A DNA stretch of 8,025 nt, from positions 1-8,025 of the forward strand of contig JANQRM010000626.1 in NCBI GenBank assembly GCA_028284565.1, read 5' to 3'. Of this stretch, positions 1 to 5,774 are shown piece by piece. This stretch comes from Anaerolineae bacterium. GTDB lineage: Bacteria; Chloroflexota; Anaerolineae; Aggregatilineales; Phototrophicaceae. Made by a program: the position numbers and the translations under genes. The notes beneath the pieces are model-generated. The model saw only the letters and a list, made by a program, of their open reading frames with translations, made no database searches and was not told where the DNA came from. Every line of letters starts with the position of its first letter. Positions within the stretch are counted from its first letter, which is position 1.

Positions 1-555
1 CCATTGGATTACTTTAGTATGGGCATTGCGATTGTCGGTGTATCGATCCCCACCATTGTCTCTGGACCCGTCTTGCAATACATCTTCGGAGTGCGCCTCC
101 AAGATACCCCCTTAGAATTACCGGTTACAGGCTGGGGAGAACTTCAGCATGTGATTTTGCCTGCATTTGCTTTGGGTTTTGCTCAATCAGCTATTTTGGC
201 TCGACTCACCCGTGCGAGTCTCTTACAAGTGCTTCATGCCGATTACATTCGTACAGCACGCGCAAAGGGCTTGGCGGAAAGTCGGGTGATTACACTCCAC
301 GCACTCAAAAATTCGATGATACCTGTGGTCACAGTTTTGGGTCCCCTGTTTGCCTTCTTGATTACCGGAAGTTTCGTGACCGAGACGATTTTCGGTATTA
401 ACGGGCTGGGTCGCTTCTTCATCACCAGCATTACGAACCGCAACTATCCGGTCATTATGGGAACGACATTGATTTTTGCCGCGATAATTGTGATTGCGAA
501 CGCACTTGTCGATGTAGTGTATGCCCTCCTCGACCCACGCATTCAATATGATTAA
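1..555 (+). CDS. OppB/DppB-type ABC transporter permease, C-terminal part (5' truncated)
   Basis: This is the C-terminal 184 codons of an inner-membrane permease of a dipeptide/oligopeptide-type ABC importer; the reading frame is open through base 1, so the gene begins upstream. Several hydrophobic membrane spans are visible. The permease signature (EAA loop) that docks the ATPase subunit is clear: DYIRTARAKG starts at base 241 and is followed by the typical LKNSMIPVVT. Further family marks are ILARLTRASLL before the loop, GSFVTETIFGINGLG after it, and the C-terminal DPRIQYD ending in TAA. Family members are about 310-340 residues, so roughly the first 40 percent is missing. The partner permease starts 12 bases downstream, so the two are co-transcribed and form the heterodimeric channel. 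The binding protein and ATPases are not in the window, so the substrate (peptide, nickel or sugar oligomer) cannot be told. Confidence 0.95.
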   Translation, partial: PLDYFSMGIAIVGVSIPTIVSGPVLQYIFGVRLQDTPLELPVTGWGELQHVILPAFALGFAQSAILARLTRASLLQVLHADYIRTARAKGLAESRVITLHALKNSMIPVVTVLGPLFAFLITGSFVTETIFGINGLGRFFITSITNRNYPVIMGTTLIFAAIIVIANALVDVVYALLDPRIQYD

Positions 556-567
556 AGGAGACTTGCG

Positions 568-1611
568 ATGACAACAGCCAATGCAACCAATCAAGATATT
601 GCTAAACTCAAAAAAGAGGAGATACAAGGCGACAGTTTGTGGGCAGATGCCTTTCGTCGGTTGATGCGAAATAAGATGGCAGTGCTTGGTATCATCATCA
701 TTCTGATCAACATCTTTGTGGCAGTGTTTGCCGATGTTCTTACGCCAAATTTTGGTGTGAACGAGCAGAATCGGGAACTGAATAATGCCGCTCCACAATG
801 GATTATTGACCTCTTTCCAACCGTAATTGAAGAGAATCAAGAAAACGGTTACGTCAAACTTGCCAATCAGTATCCATTAGGTGCAGATGCCCTAGGGCGC
901 GACCTCATGACACGCATCATTTATGGTGCGCGCATTTCGCTTATGGTGGCATTTATTGGTCCTCTTGTGAGTTTAATTATCGGTGTCTTTTTGGGATTGA
1001 TGGCGGGTTATTTTGGAGGCTGGGTCGATGGTTTGGTCATGCGAGCTGTCGATGTGATGTATGCTTTCCCTGCCTTGCTCTTCATCATTCTTCTGATGTC
1101 GTTCTTTAGAGGTAGTATCACGGATGTTGAACCCGGCACACTTGCTCATACCTTGAGTGAATTGGATCGCTCCATGGGCGGGATGTTCTTTATCTTCATT
1201 GGGATTGGCTTAACCTCATGGACGGGGATGGCACGGCTGACTCGTGGTCAAGTGCTTTCCGTTCGGGAAGAAGAGTATGTCCTTGCGGCGAAATCCATCG
1301 GTGCTGGGCGACGTAAAATTATGTGGCGGCATGTCCTCCCCAACATCATTGGTCCCATCATCGTCGCCGAAACGCTGACCATTCCGACTTATATCCGCTT
1401 TGAAGCCTTCCTCAGCTTTATTGGGATTGGTGTGCAACCGCCCACGCCGAGTTGGGGCTTAATGATTGCGGAGGGTTCACGCTCAATTCAATCATATCCC
1501 TATCAAGTGCTATTCCCTGCCATTGCGCTCTTCCTCATCATGTTTGCCTTTAACTTCTTAGGTGATGGCTTACGCGATGCCCTCGACCCACGAATGCGGG
1601 GTGTGAATTGA
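568..1611 (+). CDS. OppC/DppC-type ABC transporter permease
   Basis: This is the second permease of the importer, 347 residues and complete. AGGAG at 556-560 lies 7 bases before the ATG, which supports the start. A charged cytoplasmic N-terminus of about 36 residues precedes the first membrane span (about 38-57). The family motif PLGADALGRD is at 103-112, and the EAA loop is at about 235-266 (EEYVLAAKSIGAGRRKIMW, then RHVLPN). The C-terminus has FLGDGLRDALDPR, as in DppC/OppC. Two hydrophilic stretches are longer than in typical E. coli-like members: an external segment at about 61-102, and one at about 180-204 between membrane spans. The gene ends just before an intrinsic terminator, so it is the last gene of the operon. 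Family assignment is very secure; substrate is unknown. Confidence 0.96.
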   Translation: MTTANATNQDIAKLKKEEIQGDSLWADAFRRLMRNKMAVLGIIIILINIFVAVFADVLTPNFGVNEQNRELNNAAPQWIIDLFPTVIEENQENGYVKLANQYPLGADALGRDLMTRIIYGARISLMVAFIGPLVSLIIGVFLGLMAGYFGGWVDGLVMRAVDVMYAFPALLFIILLMSFFRGSITDVEPGTLAHTLSELDRSMGGMFFIFIGIGLTSWTGMARLTRGQVLSVREEEYVLAAKSIGAGRRKIMWRHVLPNIIGPIIVAETLTIPTYIRFEAFLSFIGIGVQPPTPSWGLMIAEGSRSIQSYPYQVLFPAIALFLIMFAFNFLGDGLRDALDPRMRGVN

Positions 1612-1636
1612 CATAGATCATTGAATTCTCTACAGG
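1608..1636 (+). promoter_or_regulatory. Possible promoter for the ScyD-like gene
   Basis: A perfect TTGACA (1608-1613) overlaps the stop codon of the upstream permease and is followed after 17 bases by TACAGG (1631-1636), a weak -10 with 3 of 6 matches. A start site around 1643 would fall within the terminator loop, so the new transcript would lack the left arm and escape termination. An alternative is TTGAAT (1621-1626) with CAAAAT (1644-1649). Both are weak, consensus-based guesses. Confidence 0.22.
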
Positions 1637-1663
1637 GTGGTTGCAAAATCACCCTTCTTTTTT
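1635..1663 (+). terminator. Rho-independent terminator of the permease operon
   Basis: The arms GGGTGGTT (1635-1642) and AATCACCC (1647-1654) form an 8-bp stem with one G-U pair around a GCAA tetraloop (GNRA type). TTCTTTTTT (1655-1663) follows at once. It sits 23 bases after the OppC-type stop codon. The sequence gives no matching A-tract on the left, so it should act on plus-strand transcripts only. Confidence 0.9.
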
Positions 1664-1684
1664 GTACAGACAGCAAGGCTTCTG

Positions 1685-2839
1685 ATGCACAGATTGCTTT
1701 TTATACTCCTGATATTCATCGCCGCTAATCCTTTACTTGAGGCACAAGACATCAGCATTACACGGATTGCCACCAACCTCAATAATCCGCGCGGGGTGGC
1801 AATCATGCCCAATGGAAACTTGCTCGTTGTAGAAGCAGGTATGGGTGATTCTGAATTGGCAACCGATTCTGGCACAGGTCAAGTGTTGCTATTGATTGAT
1901 GTGAACGACGATGGCGATTTTGATGATGAGCTAGAGCGCACCGCACTTGTACAAGATGAACCCAGCTACAATAGCCTAGACCGCTTTGGCACAGGACATG
2001 ATGAACCCTTTGGTTTGTCCGATATTGTGCTAATGGAAGATGGGCGTATTTTTTTTAACAAAGACGATCCCTTCTTCCGAGAAGAACCGCGTCTCGATGA
2101 TGCTGGGTATTATGGCAATACCGGAGTTTTTGTGCTTGATAGGGGAACTGTCTCACTCTTTTCCGATAGTTTAGCCACCTTGAACGCATTAGTTTATGAT
2201 GCAGAGCGTGAAGTCTTTTTCGTGACTGAGAGTGGTTTTAATCAAATTACGCGTGTCATGATGGATGGTGAAGTTGAGGTGCTAGTCGATTTGCCTGCCC
2301 TTGCTCATGGACAACAGCCTGTCCCCTCTGGCATTGCACTTGACCCAACCACAGGCGATGTCTTGATTGCACTCTTTTCCGGCTTTCTCAAGGATTATCA
2401 TGGTATGTTTTTGGGCTTCTTCCCCGGTGATTCCATGATCGCCCGCCTGAATCCGGAAACACAAGAACTTACATATGAAATCACAGGCTTAACCACCGCC
2501 ATTGATGTCGCCGTCGATGAAATCGGCAATATATTTGTGGTTGAACTCACAACCGTTTGGCCCGCCCCCCTTATGCCCAGAGATTTTGACCTCTTTGACC
2601 CTGATGAATTGCCAGACCCCGGTGGCTATGTTCGCAATACCGGACGTGTCACGATGTTTCCTAGTGATGGGGGTGAACCGCTGATTTTGGCAGATGGCTT
2701 GGATAACCCGACAAATATCACGTATCATGAGGGTGATTTGTATGTTTCCACCGGTTTAGGCACACCGGAGCGCATGGTCTTTACGAATAATGGTATTCAA
2801 CCCATTCGAGGCGAGATTTACCGAATTTCAGGATTTTAG
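1685..2839 (+). CDS. Secreted ScyD/ScyE-family beta-propeller protein
   Basis: This is a 384-residue exported protein. The N-terminus is a signal peptide: MHR, a hydrophobic core (about 4-15), then a likely cut after LEA before QDIS at about residue 20. I chose the ATG at 1685 because AAGG (1675-1678) lies 6 bases upstream and it gives a clean signal peptide; an in-frame GTG at 1637 lies inside the preceding terminator stem. The mature part has the repeated blade pattern of NHL/ScyD-like propellers: LNNPRGVAIMPNGNLLVVE (about 32-50), PSGIALDPTTGDVLIAL (about 214-230), TAIDVAVDEIGNIFVVE (about 271-287) and LDNPTNITYHEGDLYVSTG (about 339-357). An acidic DVNDDGDFDDE loop (72-82) looks like a partial EF-hand/dockerin-type calcium loop, but the last ligand position is not acidic. 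ScyD and ScyE are known from scytonemin clusters of cyanobacteria, but homologues are widespread and mostly of unknown role, so no scytonemin function is implied. Its stop overlaps that of the convergent rfaE2. Confidence 0.83.
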   Translation: MHRLLFILLIFIAANPLLEAQDISITRIATNLNNPRGVAIMPNGNLLVVEAGMGDSELATDSGTGQVLLLIDVNDDGDFDDELERTALVQDEPSYNSLDRFGTGHDEPFGLSDIVLMEDGRIFFNKDDPFFREEPRLDDAGYYGNTGVFVLDRGTVSLFSDSLATLNALVYDAEREVFFVTESGFNQITRVMMDGEVEVLVDLPALAHGQQPVPSGIALDPTTGDVLIALFSGFLKDYHGMFLGFFPGDSMIARLNPETQELTYEITGLTTAIDVAVDEIGNIFVVELTTVWPAPLMPRDFDLFDPDELPDPGGYVRNTGRVTMFPSDGGEPLILADGLDNPTNITYHEGDLYVSTGLGTPERMVFTNNGIQPIRGEIYRISGF

Positions 2840-3312
2840 TCGGGCAAGGCGCGTATCTTAGCGATTAACTGTGTGGTACTGTGATTGGGCAAGTAATCAA
2901 TCAACTCGACCCGCCCACCATAGGCTTCAACTGTGGGACGCTCTGGTAGAGGTTTATGGGCATAATCCCCACCTTTGACATAAATATCCGGCTTCAATGC
3001 TTTCAGAAGCGCATCCGCGGTGTCACCTTCAAAAATCACGACAGCTGTCACCGGAATCCATGCCGAGAGCAAGCGCGCCCGTTCAATGGCTGGCACAATC
3101 GGGCGACCTATTCCTTTGAGGCGCGCCGTACTATCATCCCCATTCAAACCCAATATTAGGGCATCGCCTAATGCCCTTGCCTTTTCCAGATAATCCAAAT
3201 GCCCGACATGCAAGAGGTCAAAATGCCCATTTGTCAACACCACTGTTTTTTCTTCTCGACGAAATCGCTCTCGCAGAGCTATGGCTTCATTAAGTGAAAG
3301 ATGTCGTCCCAT
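2836..3312 (-). CDS. rfaE2: D-glycero-beta-D-manno-heptose 1-phosphate adenylyltransferase (stand-alone RfaE domain II)
   Basis: This 158-residue cytidylyltransferase-fold enzyme transfers AMP from ATP to heptose 1-phosphate, giving ADP-heptose for surface glycans. The nucleotidyltransferase signature is intact: TNGHFDLLHVGH at residues 27-38, with the HxGH motif at 35-38. Further family marks are GLNGDDSTARLKG (about 55-67), GRPIVP (69-74), DIYVKGGDY (about 109-117), VEAYGGRVELID (128-139) and STTQLI (145-150). In E. coli this domain is fused to a kinase in HldE; here it stands alone, as is common outside Enterobacteria, and no kinase (rfaE1/hldA) is in view. AGGAG at 3318-3322 lies 5 bases before the ATG. 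It lies 28 bases downstream of the nuclease gene on the same strand with no terminator between, so it is probably co-transcribed with it. Its stop overlaps the convergent propeller gene by 4 bases. Confidence 0.93.
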   Translation of the reverse strand: MGRHLSLNEAIALRERFRREEKTVVLTNGHFDLLHVGHLDYLEKARALGDALILGLNGDDSTARLKGIGRPIVPAIERARLLSAWIPVTAVVIFEGDTADALLKALKPDIYVKGGDYAHKPLPERPTVEAYGGRVELIDYLPNHSTTQLIAKIRALPD

Positions 3313-3317
3313 AAAAA

Positions 3318-3322
3318 CTCCT
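3318..3322 (-). promoter_or_regulatory. Ribosome binding site of rfaE2
   Basis: AGGAG on the minus strand, 5 bases from the ATG at 3312. It is noted because it partly lies inside one copy of the 11-bp direct repeat that brackets the nuclease gene. Confidence 0.75.
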
Positions 3323-3330
3323 AAATGTAA
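3320..3330. repeat. 11-bp direct repeat, copy 1 (rfaE2 side)
   Basis: CCTAAATGTAA here is identical to 5486-5496. With one-base gaps the similarity extends a few bases each way (CTC before, TACA after). This copy lies between the nuclease gene stop and rfaE2 and overlaps the rfaE2 Shine-Dalgarno. It could be one half of a target-site duplication. Confidence 0.55.
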
Positions 3331-3340
3331 CTACAAAAAC

Positions 3341-5389
3341 TTAGTCATTTTCAGGAACAAGTACTTCCGATGGACGAACCGCTGTGCTTCTAATTTGCGA
3401 TTGAATTATCTCATCTGCATTGGCTGGATTTTCGGCTAATTCATCTCGTTGCGTTTTCAATTTTTCCAGTAGAAAATTATGGCGAAGTTCAAACTCAGTA
3501 AAAATCTCACTCCAAGTCTTTACATAAATACGAACTTGTTTCTCGTCAATTGAGTAGACTAAAGAACGTTCACCATGATTAATTGAATTTTTTATTTCGC
3601 CTTGAATAAAGCCAGAGGTATCGAAACGATTACCAATCAAATAAAATTTCCATGTCATGTTTTTTGCATTAAATTCTGGCTGTTCTCGAATTACCCTCAA
3701 ATATTTTTTGACCTGATGCAGTTCCTTTTCTCCAAGTCTCACCTTAGGATTCTTCAATTCAACCACAATATTACTTATTTCGTCTGTCTCTTTTAACAGC
3801 CGAACAGCAAATATATCCATTTCACGTTGTTTGTCTTTGTGGGTAATTTTTACTTCTCTATTCTCGCCGCGAAGATGGAATATATAGCGTCTTAAGGCTT
3901 CCTCAAATTTTGGCTCTGCTGCAGTTACTAGGTGGTATTCTTCACCAAATAACCAATAATGACTCTCTACCATTTTCTGTATATGATTTGGCTCAGTTAC
4001 ATATAAATCGGAACTAAATACTAGCTGTTTTAGTTCTTCGACAACCTTAAATCGGTCCTCAATTAATCTAATAGTTTTTATTATGTTTGATAATTTAGAG
4101 CGTTTAAGTAATTGGGCTAAATCAGCTAACTCAGAGGATTCTAAGTCCGTAATTTCCCGCAACACATCAAAGAGATGACTTCTCTCTGCTTCATCTAAAG
4201 CCAGATTCAATAAATGTATAAAGGTCTTCTTTTGTTCCAAATTTAGATTAGAAAATAATTTAGGTTCAACTTGATAAAGTTCCCTCACGATTTTTTCTAA
4301 TTCTTTATGTCTATATACATCCCACTCATTTTGTCCAAAATCTGGAAAAACTCCAGCTTCCTCATAATCTTGGATTAATTTATCAGTGAAACTTCTAAGG
4401 AATGGCTTTCTCTTTGCTCTAAGGAAATTATCTACAAATACTTTTAAACCCCTAAATATTTCATCTCTACGACTTAGTGTTGGCAACATTAACTGACCAT
4501 CATCACTGTGACTACTTCCGAAACCATAAATATGAATCATGTCGAAATAATCGCTTTTAATGTAAACACTGTGATAAAAACTATCACCTTTATTATTCAG
4601 TGTAGTTGTTTCCTTCTGGCGTTCTACATTATCAGACCCAATATAGTAATAATGAGAATATTCATTGGATAGACGTTCTACCCAACGGACATATTTGATA
4701 TCAAATTCAAATAACTGACCATCTTCATATTGTTCATATTGTGTTTCCTCTATATCACCTATTAAGTTTGAATAATCTATTGGTATTCGATTAATGAGTA
4801 ATGCAAATTCACGGGCAGAATTCAATTCCAGAAACCATGCAAATTCTTTAACTAGATATGGATATATTTCTGTTTCAAAGTGATATTTGCTCAAACCAAT
4901 GATTCCTGAAAACCTAACCATTGTTCCTAATGCTTCGTCAATTGGCTTTGGCTCAGTATTTGAAAATTCATTTAAAGTATCTATATCAATATTAATAGAG
5001 TAAATATAATTTATGTCTTCATTTACGGGAGTATAGATTGTCTTCCATTCAGCATAACGCGCAAAGTGAAAAAACGTGAGTCGCCCAACACCATTTTTCC
5101 CGTGAATAGCTGACACTTTCTTATTTACGATGTCTTGAAGTTCTTTTTCTGACTGGAAAAATGGTCTAAAAGTGCTATCTAGGTTTTCGTGAGGGATGCC
5201 AGATCCATTATCAATAATTCGTATTTCGGTTATACCATCCAGTTCATTTAAATCCAATTGAATTTCAACTTCTGTTGCGCCAGCATCAAATCCATTCCAA
5301 ATATATTCTGAAATAGCTTGCTTTGCGTCATATCTTTTTAATGCTTTTTTTGTTCCCTCAACTGTTATCCGAATCGGTTGCTGTACCAT
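3341..5389 (-). CDS. GHKL ATPase fused to a Shedu-like PD-(D/E)XK nuclease (probable defence protein)
   Basis: This 682-residue protein has two recognisable ends. Residues about 5-165 form a GHKL (Bergerat-fold) ATPase: N-box ExxxNxxDAGA with E28, N32 and D35; IIDNGSGI with D60, G62 and G64; HGKNGVGRLTF at 96-106; and GTMVRFSG at 155-162. Residues about 170-330 probably form an S5-like transducer; about 335-460 look helical. The C-terminal part begins with YWLFGEEYHLVT (478-489) and carries a PD-(D/E)XK core: MDIF with D525, then VVELKNPK with E544 and K546, then QVKKY (559-563). This pattern matches the DUF4263/Shedu (SduA) nuclease type. Known precedents are Shedu anti-phage nucleases with varied N-termini, and prokaryotic MutL/MORC-like ATPases in restriction contexts (Iyer, Abhiman and Aravind). 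I infer an ATP-gated DNA nuclease that acts in phage or plasmid defence. No methyltransferase, helicase or toxin partner is visible. GGGAAG lies about 8 bases before the ATG. Base composition is more A+T-rich than all neighbours (for example 14 G+C of 60 at 4201-4260, against 28 of 60 at 6001-6060), which suggests transfer. Domain calls are strong; the biological role is inferred. Confidence 0.88.
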   Translation of the reverse strand: MVQQPIRITVEGTKKALKRYDAKQAISEYIWNGFDAGATEVEIQLDLNELDGITEIRIIDNGSGIPHENLDSTFRPFFQSEKELQDIVNKKVSAIHGKNGVGRLTFFHFARYAEWKTIYTPVNEDINYIYSINIDIDTLNEFSNTEPKPIDEALGTMVRFSGIIGLSKYHFETEIYPYLVKEFAWFLELNSAREFALLINRIPIDYSNLIGDIEETQYEQYEDGQLFEFDIKYVRWVERLSNEYSHYYYIGSDNVERQKETTTLNNKGDSFYHSVYIKSDYFDMIHIYGFGSSHSDDGQLMLPTLSRRDEIFRGLKVFVDNFLRAKRKPFLRSFTDKLIQDYEEAGVFPDFGQNEWDVYRHKELEKIVRELYQVEPKLFSNLNLEQKKTFIHLLNLALDEAERSHLFDVLREITDLESSELADLAQLLKRSKLSNIIKTIRLIEDRFKVVEELKQLVFSSDLYVTEPNHIQKMVESHYWLFGEEYHLVTAAEPKFEEALRRYIFHLRGENREVKITHKDKQREMDIFAVRLLKETDEISNIVVELKNPKVRLGEKELHQVKKYLRVIREQPEFNAKNMTWKFYLIGNRFDTSGFIQGEIKNSINHGERSLVYSIDEKQVRIYVKTWSEIFTEFELRHNFLLEKLKTQRDELAENPANADEIIQSQIRSTAVRPSEVLVPEND

Positions 5390-5418
5390 GCGTTTAGCTT
5401 CCCTGACTAATTTACCTT

Positions 5419-5447
5419 ATTATATTACTAAGTAGAATTCATGTCAG
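5419..5447 (-). promoter_or_regulatory. Near-consensus sigma-70-type promoter of the ATPase-nuclease gene
   Basis: On the minus strand, CTGACA (5442-5447) is followed by a 17-base spacer and a perfect TATAAT (5419-5424). The predicted start site is near 5412, which leaves a leader of about 23 bases containing the GGGAAG ribosome binding site before the ATG at 5389. Eleven of twelve hexamer bases match the consensus. The gene therefore brings its own promoter, which may also drive rfaE2. Confidence 0.72.
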
Positions 5448-5485
5448 TTACAAATTAAATGAAGTAAAATCCAAAATATTATCTC

Positions 5486-5496
5486 CCTAAATGTAA
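5486..5496. repeat. 11-bp direct repeat, copy 2 (upstream of the nuclease gene)
   Basis: CCTAAATGTAA is identical to 3320-3330 and in the same orientation. Read on the minus strand it gives TTACATTTAGG followed by GAG, an orphan Shine-Dalgarno-like sequence with no start codon in reach. That is what would remain if the ancestral rfaE2 leader had been split by insertion of the nuclease gene. Confidence 0.55.
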
Positions 5497-5536
5497 GATA
5501 CATAATAGAGAAAACATCCATAAACATAAGCATCTG

Positions 5537-5554
5537 TTGACAAACAATTGACAA
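5537..5554 (+). repeat. Tandem TTGACAA pair, 11-bp period
   Basis: TTGACAA occurs at 5537-5543 and 5548-5554, start to start 11 bp, about one helical turn. The second copy doubles as the -35 of a promoter candidate. It could be a two-site operator or chance; a related TGACAA occurs at 5669-5674. Confidence 0.35.
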
Positions 5555-5576
5555 GTCGGTGGAAGCTGTTTAGAGT
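5548..5576 (+). promoter_or_regulatory. Candidate distal promoter for the cysteine synthase gene
   Basis: Perfect TTGACA (5548-5553), 17-base spacer, then TAGAGT (5571-5576; 4 of 6 matches). A start near 5583 would give a leader of about 220 bases that contains all the inverted repeats ahead of the coding region. Confidence 0.4.
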
Positions 5577-5594
5577 GGTAGTTACAAATATTCA

Positions 5595-5610
5595 CATGGA
5601 GCTTTCCATG
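5595..5610. repeat. Small hairpin CATGGA-GCTT-TCCATG
   Basis: A perfect 6-bp stem with a 4-base loop. No T-run follows on either strand, so it is not a terminator. Confidence 0.4.
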
Positions 5611-5623
5611 CATCATTTCTGTT

Positions 5624-5667
5624 GTTGTTGTCTCAAGTTGATGTGTGACATGACTTAAGACAACAAC
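5624..5667. repeat. Long inverted repeat with 15-bp arms
   Basis: Left arm GTTGTTGTCTCAAGT (5624-5638) and right arm ACTTAAGACAACAAC (5653-5667) match at 14 of 15 positions; the odd pair would be G-U in a minus-strand RNA. Inside, ATGT (5641-5644) and ACAT (5648-5651) can pair around GTG, which gives a stem of about 19 bp with a small internal loop. Neither strand shows a T-run after it, so a terminator is unlikely. It may be an operator, an RNA leader element or a remnant of a small mobile element. Confidence 0.6.
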
Positions 5668-5684
5668 CTGACAATTTCGACATC

Positions 5685-5696
5685 TCGACAGGTCGA
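5685..5696. repeat. Short dyad TCGAC-AG-GTCGA
   Basis: Perfect 5-bp arms separated by 2 bases. The spacing suits a dimeric protein-binding site better than an RNA hairpin. No regulator can be named. Confidence 0.3.
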
Positions 5697-5717
5697 TGGC
5701 AATGTCTGAGCGTGACA

Positions 5718-5737
5718 CACATTCCTAAACGGATGTG
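5718..5737. repeat. Hairpin with one bulge upstream of the cysteine synthase gene
   Basis: CACATTCC (5718-5725) pairs with GGATGTG (5731-5737) around TAAAC, a 7-bp stem with one bulged T. It lies 64 bases before the chosen start codon. Confidence 0.3.
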
Positions 5738-5744
5738 AACACCG

Positions 5745-5774
5745 CTTGATGTTCCATTGACCTGTTTTTATTTT
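5745..5774 (+). promoter_or_regulatory. Candidate proximal promoter for the cysteine synthase gene
   Basis: TTGATG (5745-5750), 18-base spacer, TATTTT (5769-5774); 4 of 6 matches in each hexamer. The predicted start near 5781 is about 20 bases before the ATG at 5802, a normal leader length. If used, the in-frame TTG at 5757 would lie inside the promoter and could not be the start. Confidence 0.33.

Noticed and set aside
223..840. Long minus-strand reading frame opposite the two permease genes
   Set aside because: It spans the junction of two clear plus-strand membrane-protein genes, and its translation has the Cys/His-rich, low-hydrophobicity look of an antisense shadow.
1637..1684. GTG start that would extend the propeller protein by 16 residues
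   Set aside because: The codons lie within the terminator hairpin and T-run, and the extension would displace a well-formed signal peptide.
1685..2839. Scytonemin biosynthesis gene
   Set aside because: The family name comes from that pathway, but no other scytonemin genes are near, and propellers of this family occur in many unrelated bacteria.
3341..5389. DNA mismatch repair MutL or Hsp90 chaperone
   Set aside because: The GHKL motifs are shared with these families, but the C-terminal PD-(D/E)XK nuclease core and the spacing of the other parts do not match either protein.
3331..5485. Insertion sequence or transposon
   Set aside because: No transposase or integrase and no terminal inverted repeats are visible at the segment ends; only the flanking direct repeat suggests insertion.
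5479..5718. 79-codon minus-strand reading frame in the intergenic region
   Set aside because: It starts with GTG without a ribosome site, is rich in Cys/His and Thr runs that come from translating the GTTGTT inverted repeat, and resembles no family I know.
5595..5737. CRISPR array or tandem repeat cluster
   Set aside because: The repeats are inverted, differ in sequence and length, and have no regular spacer pattern.
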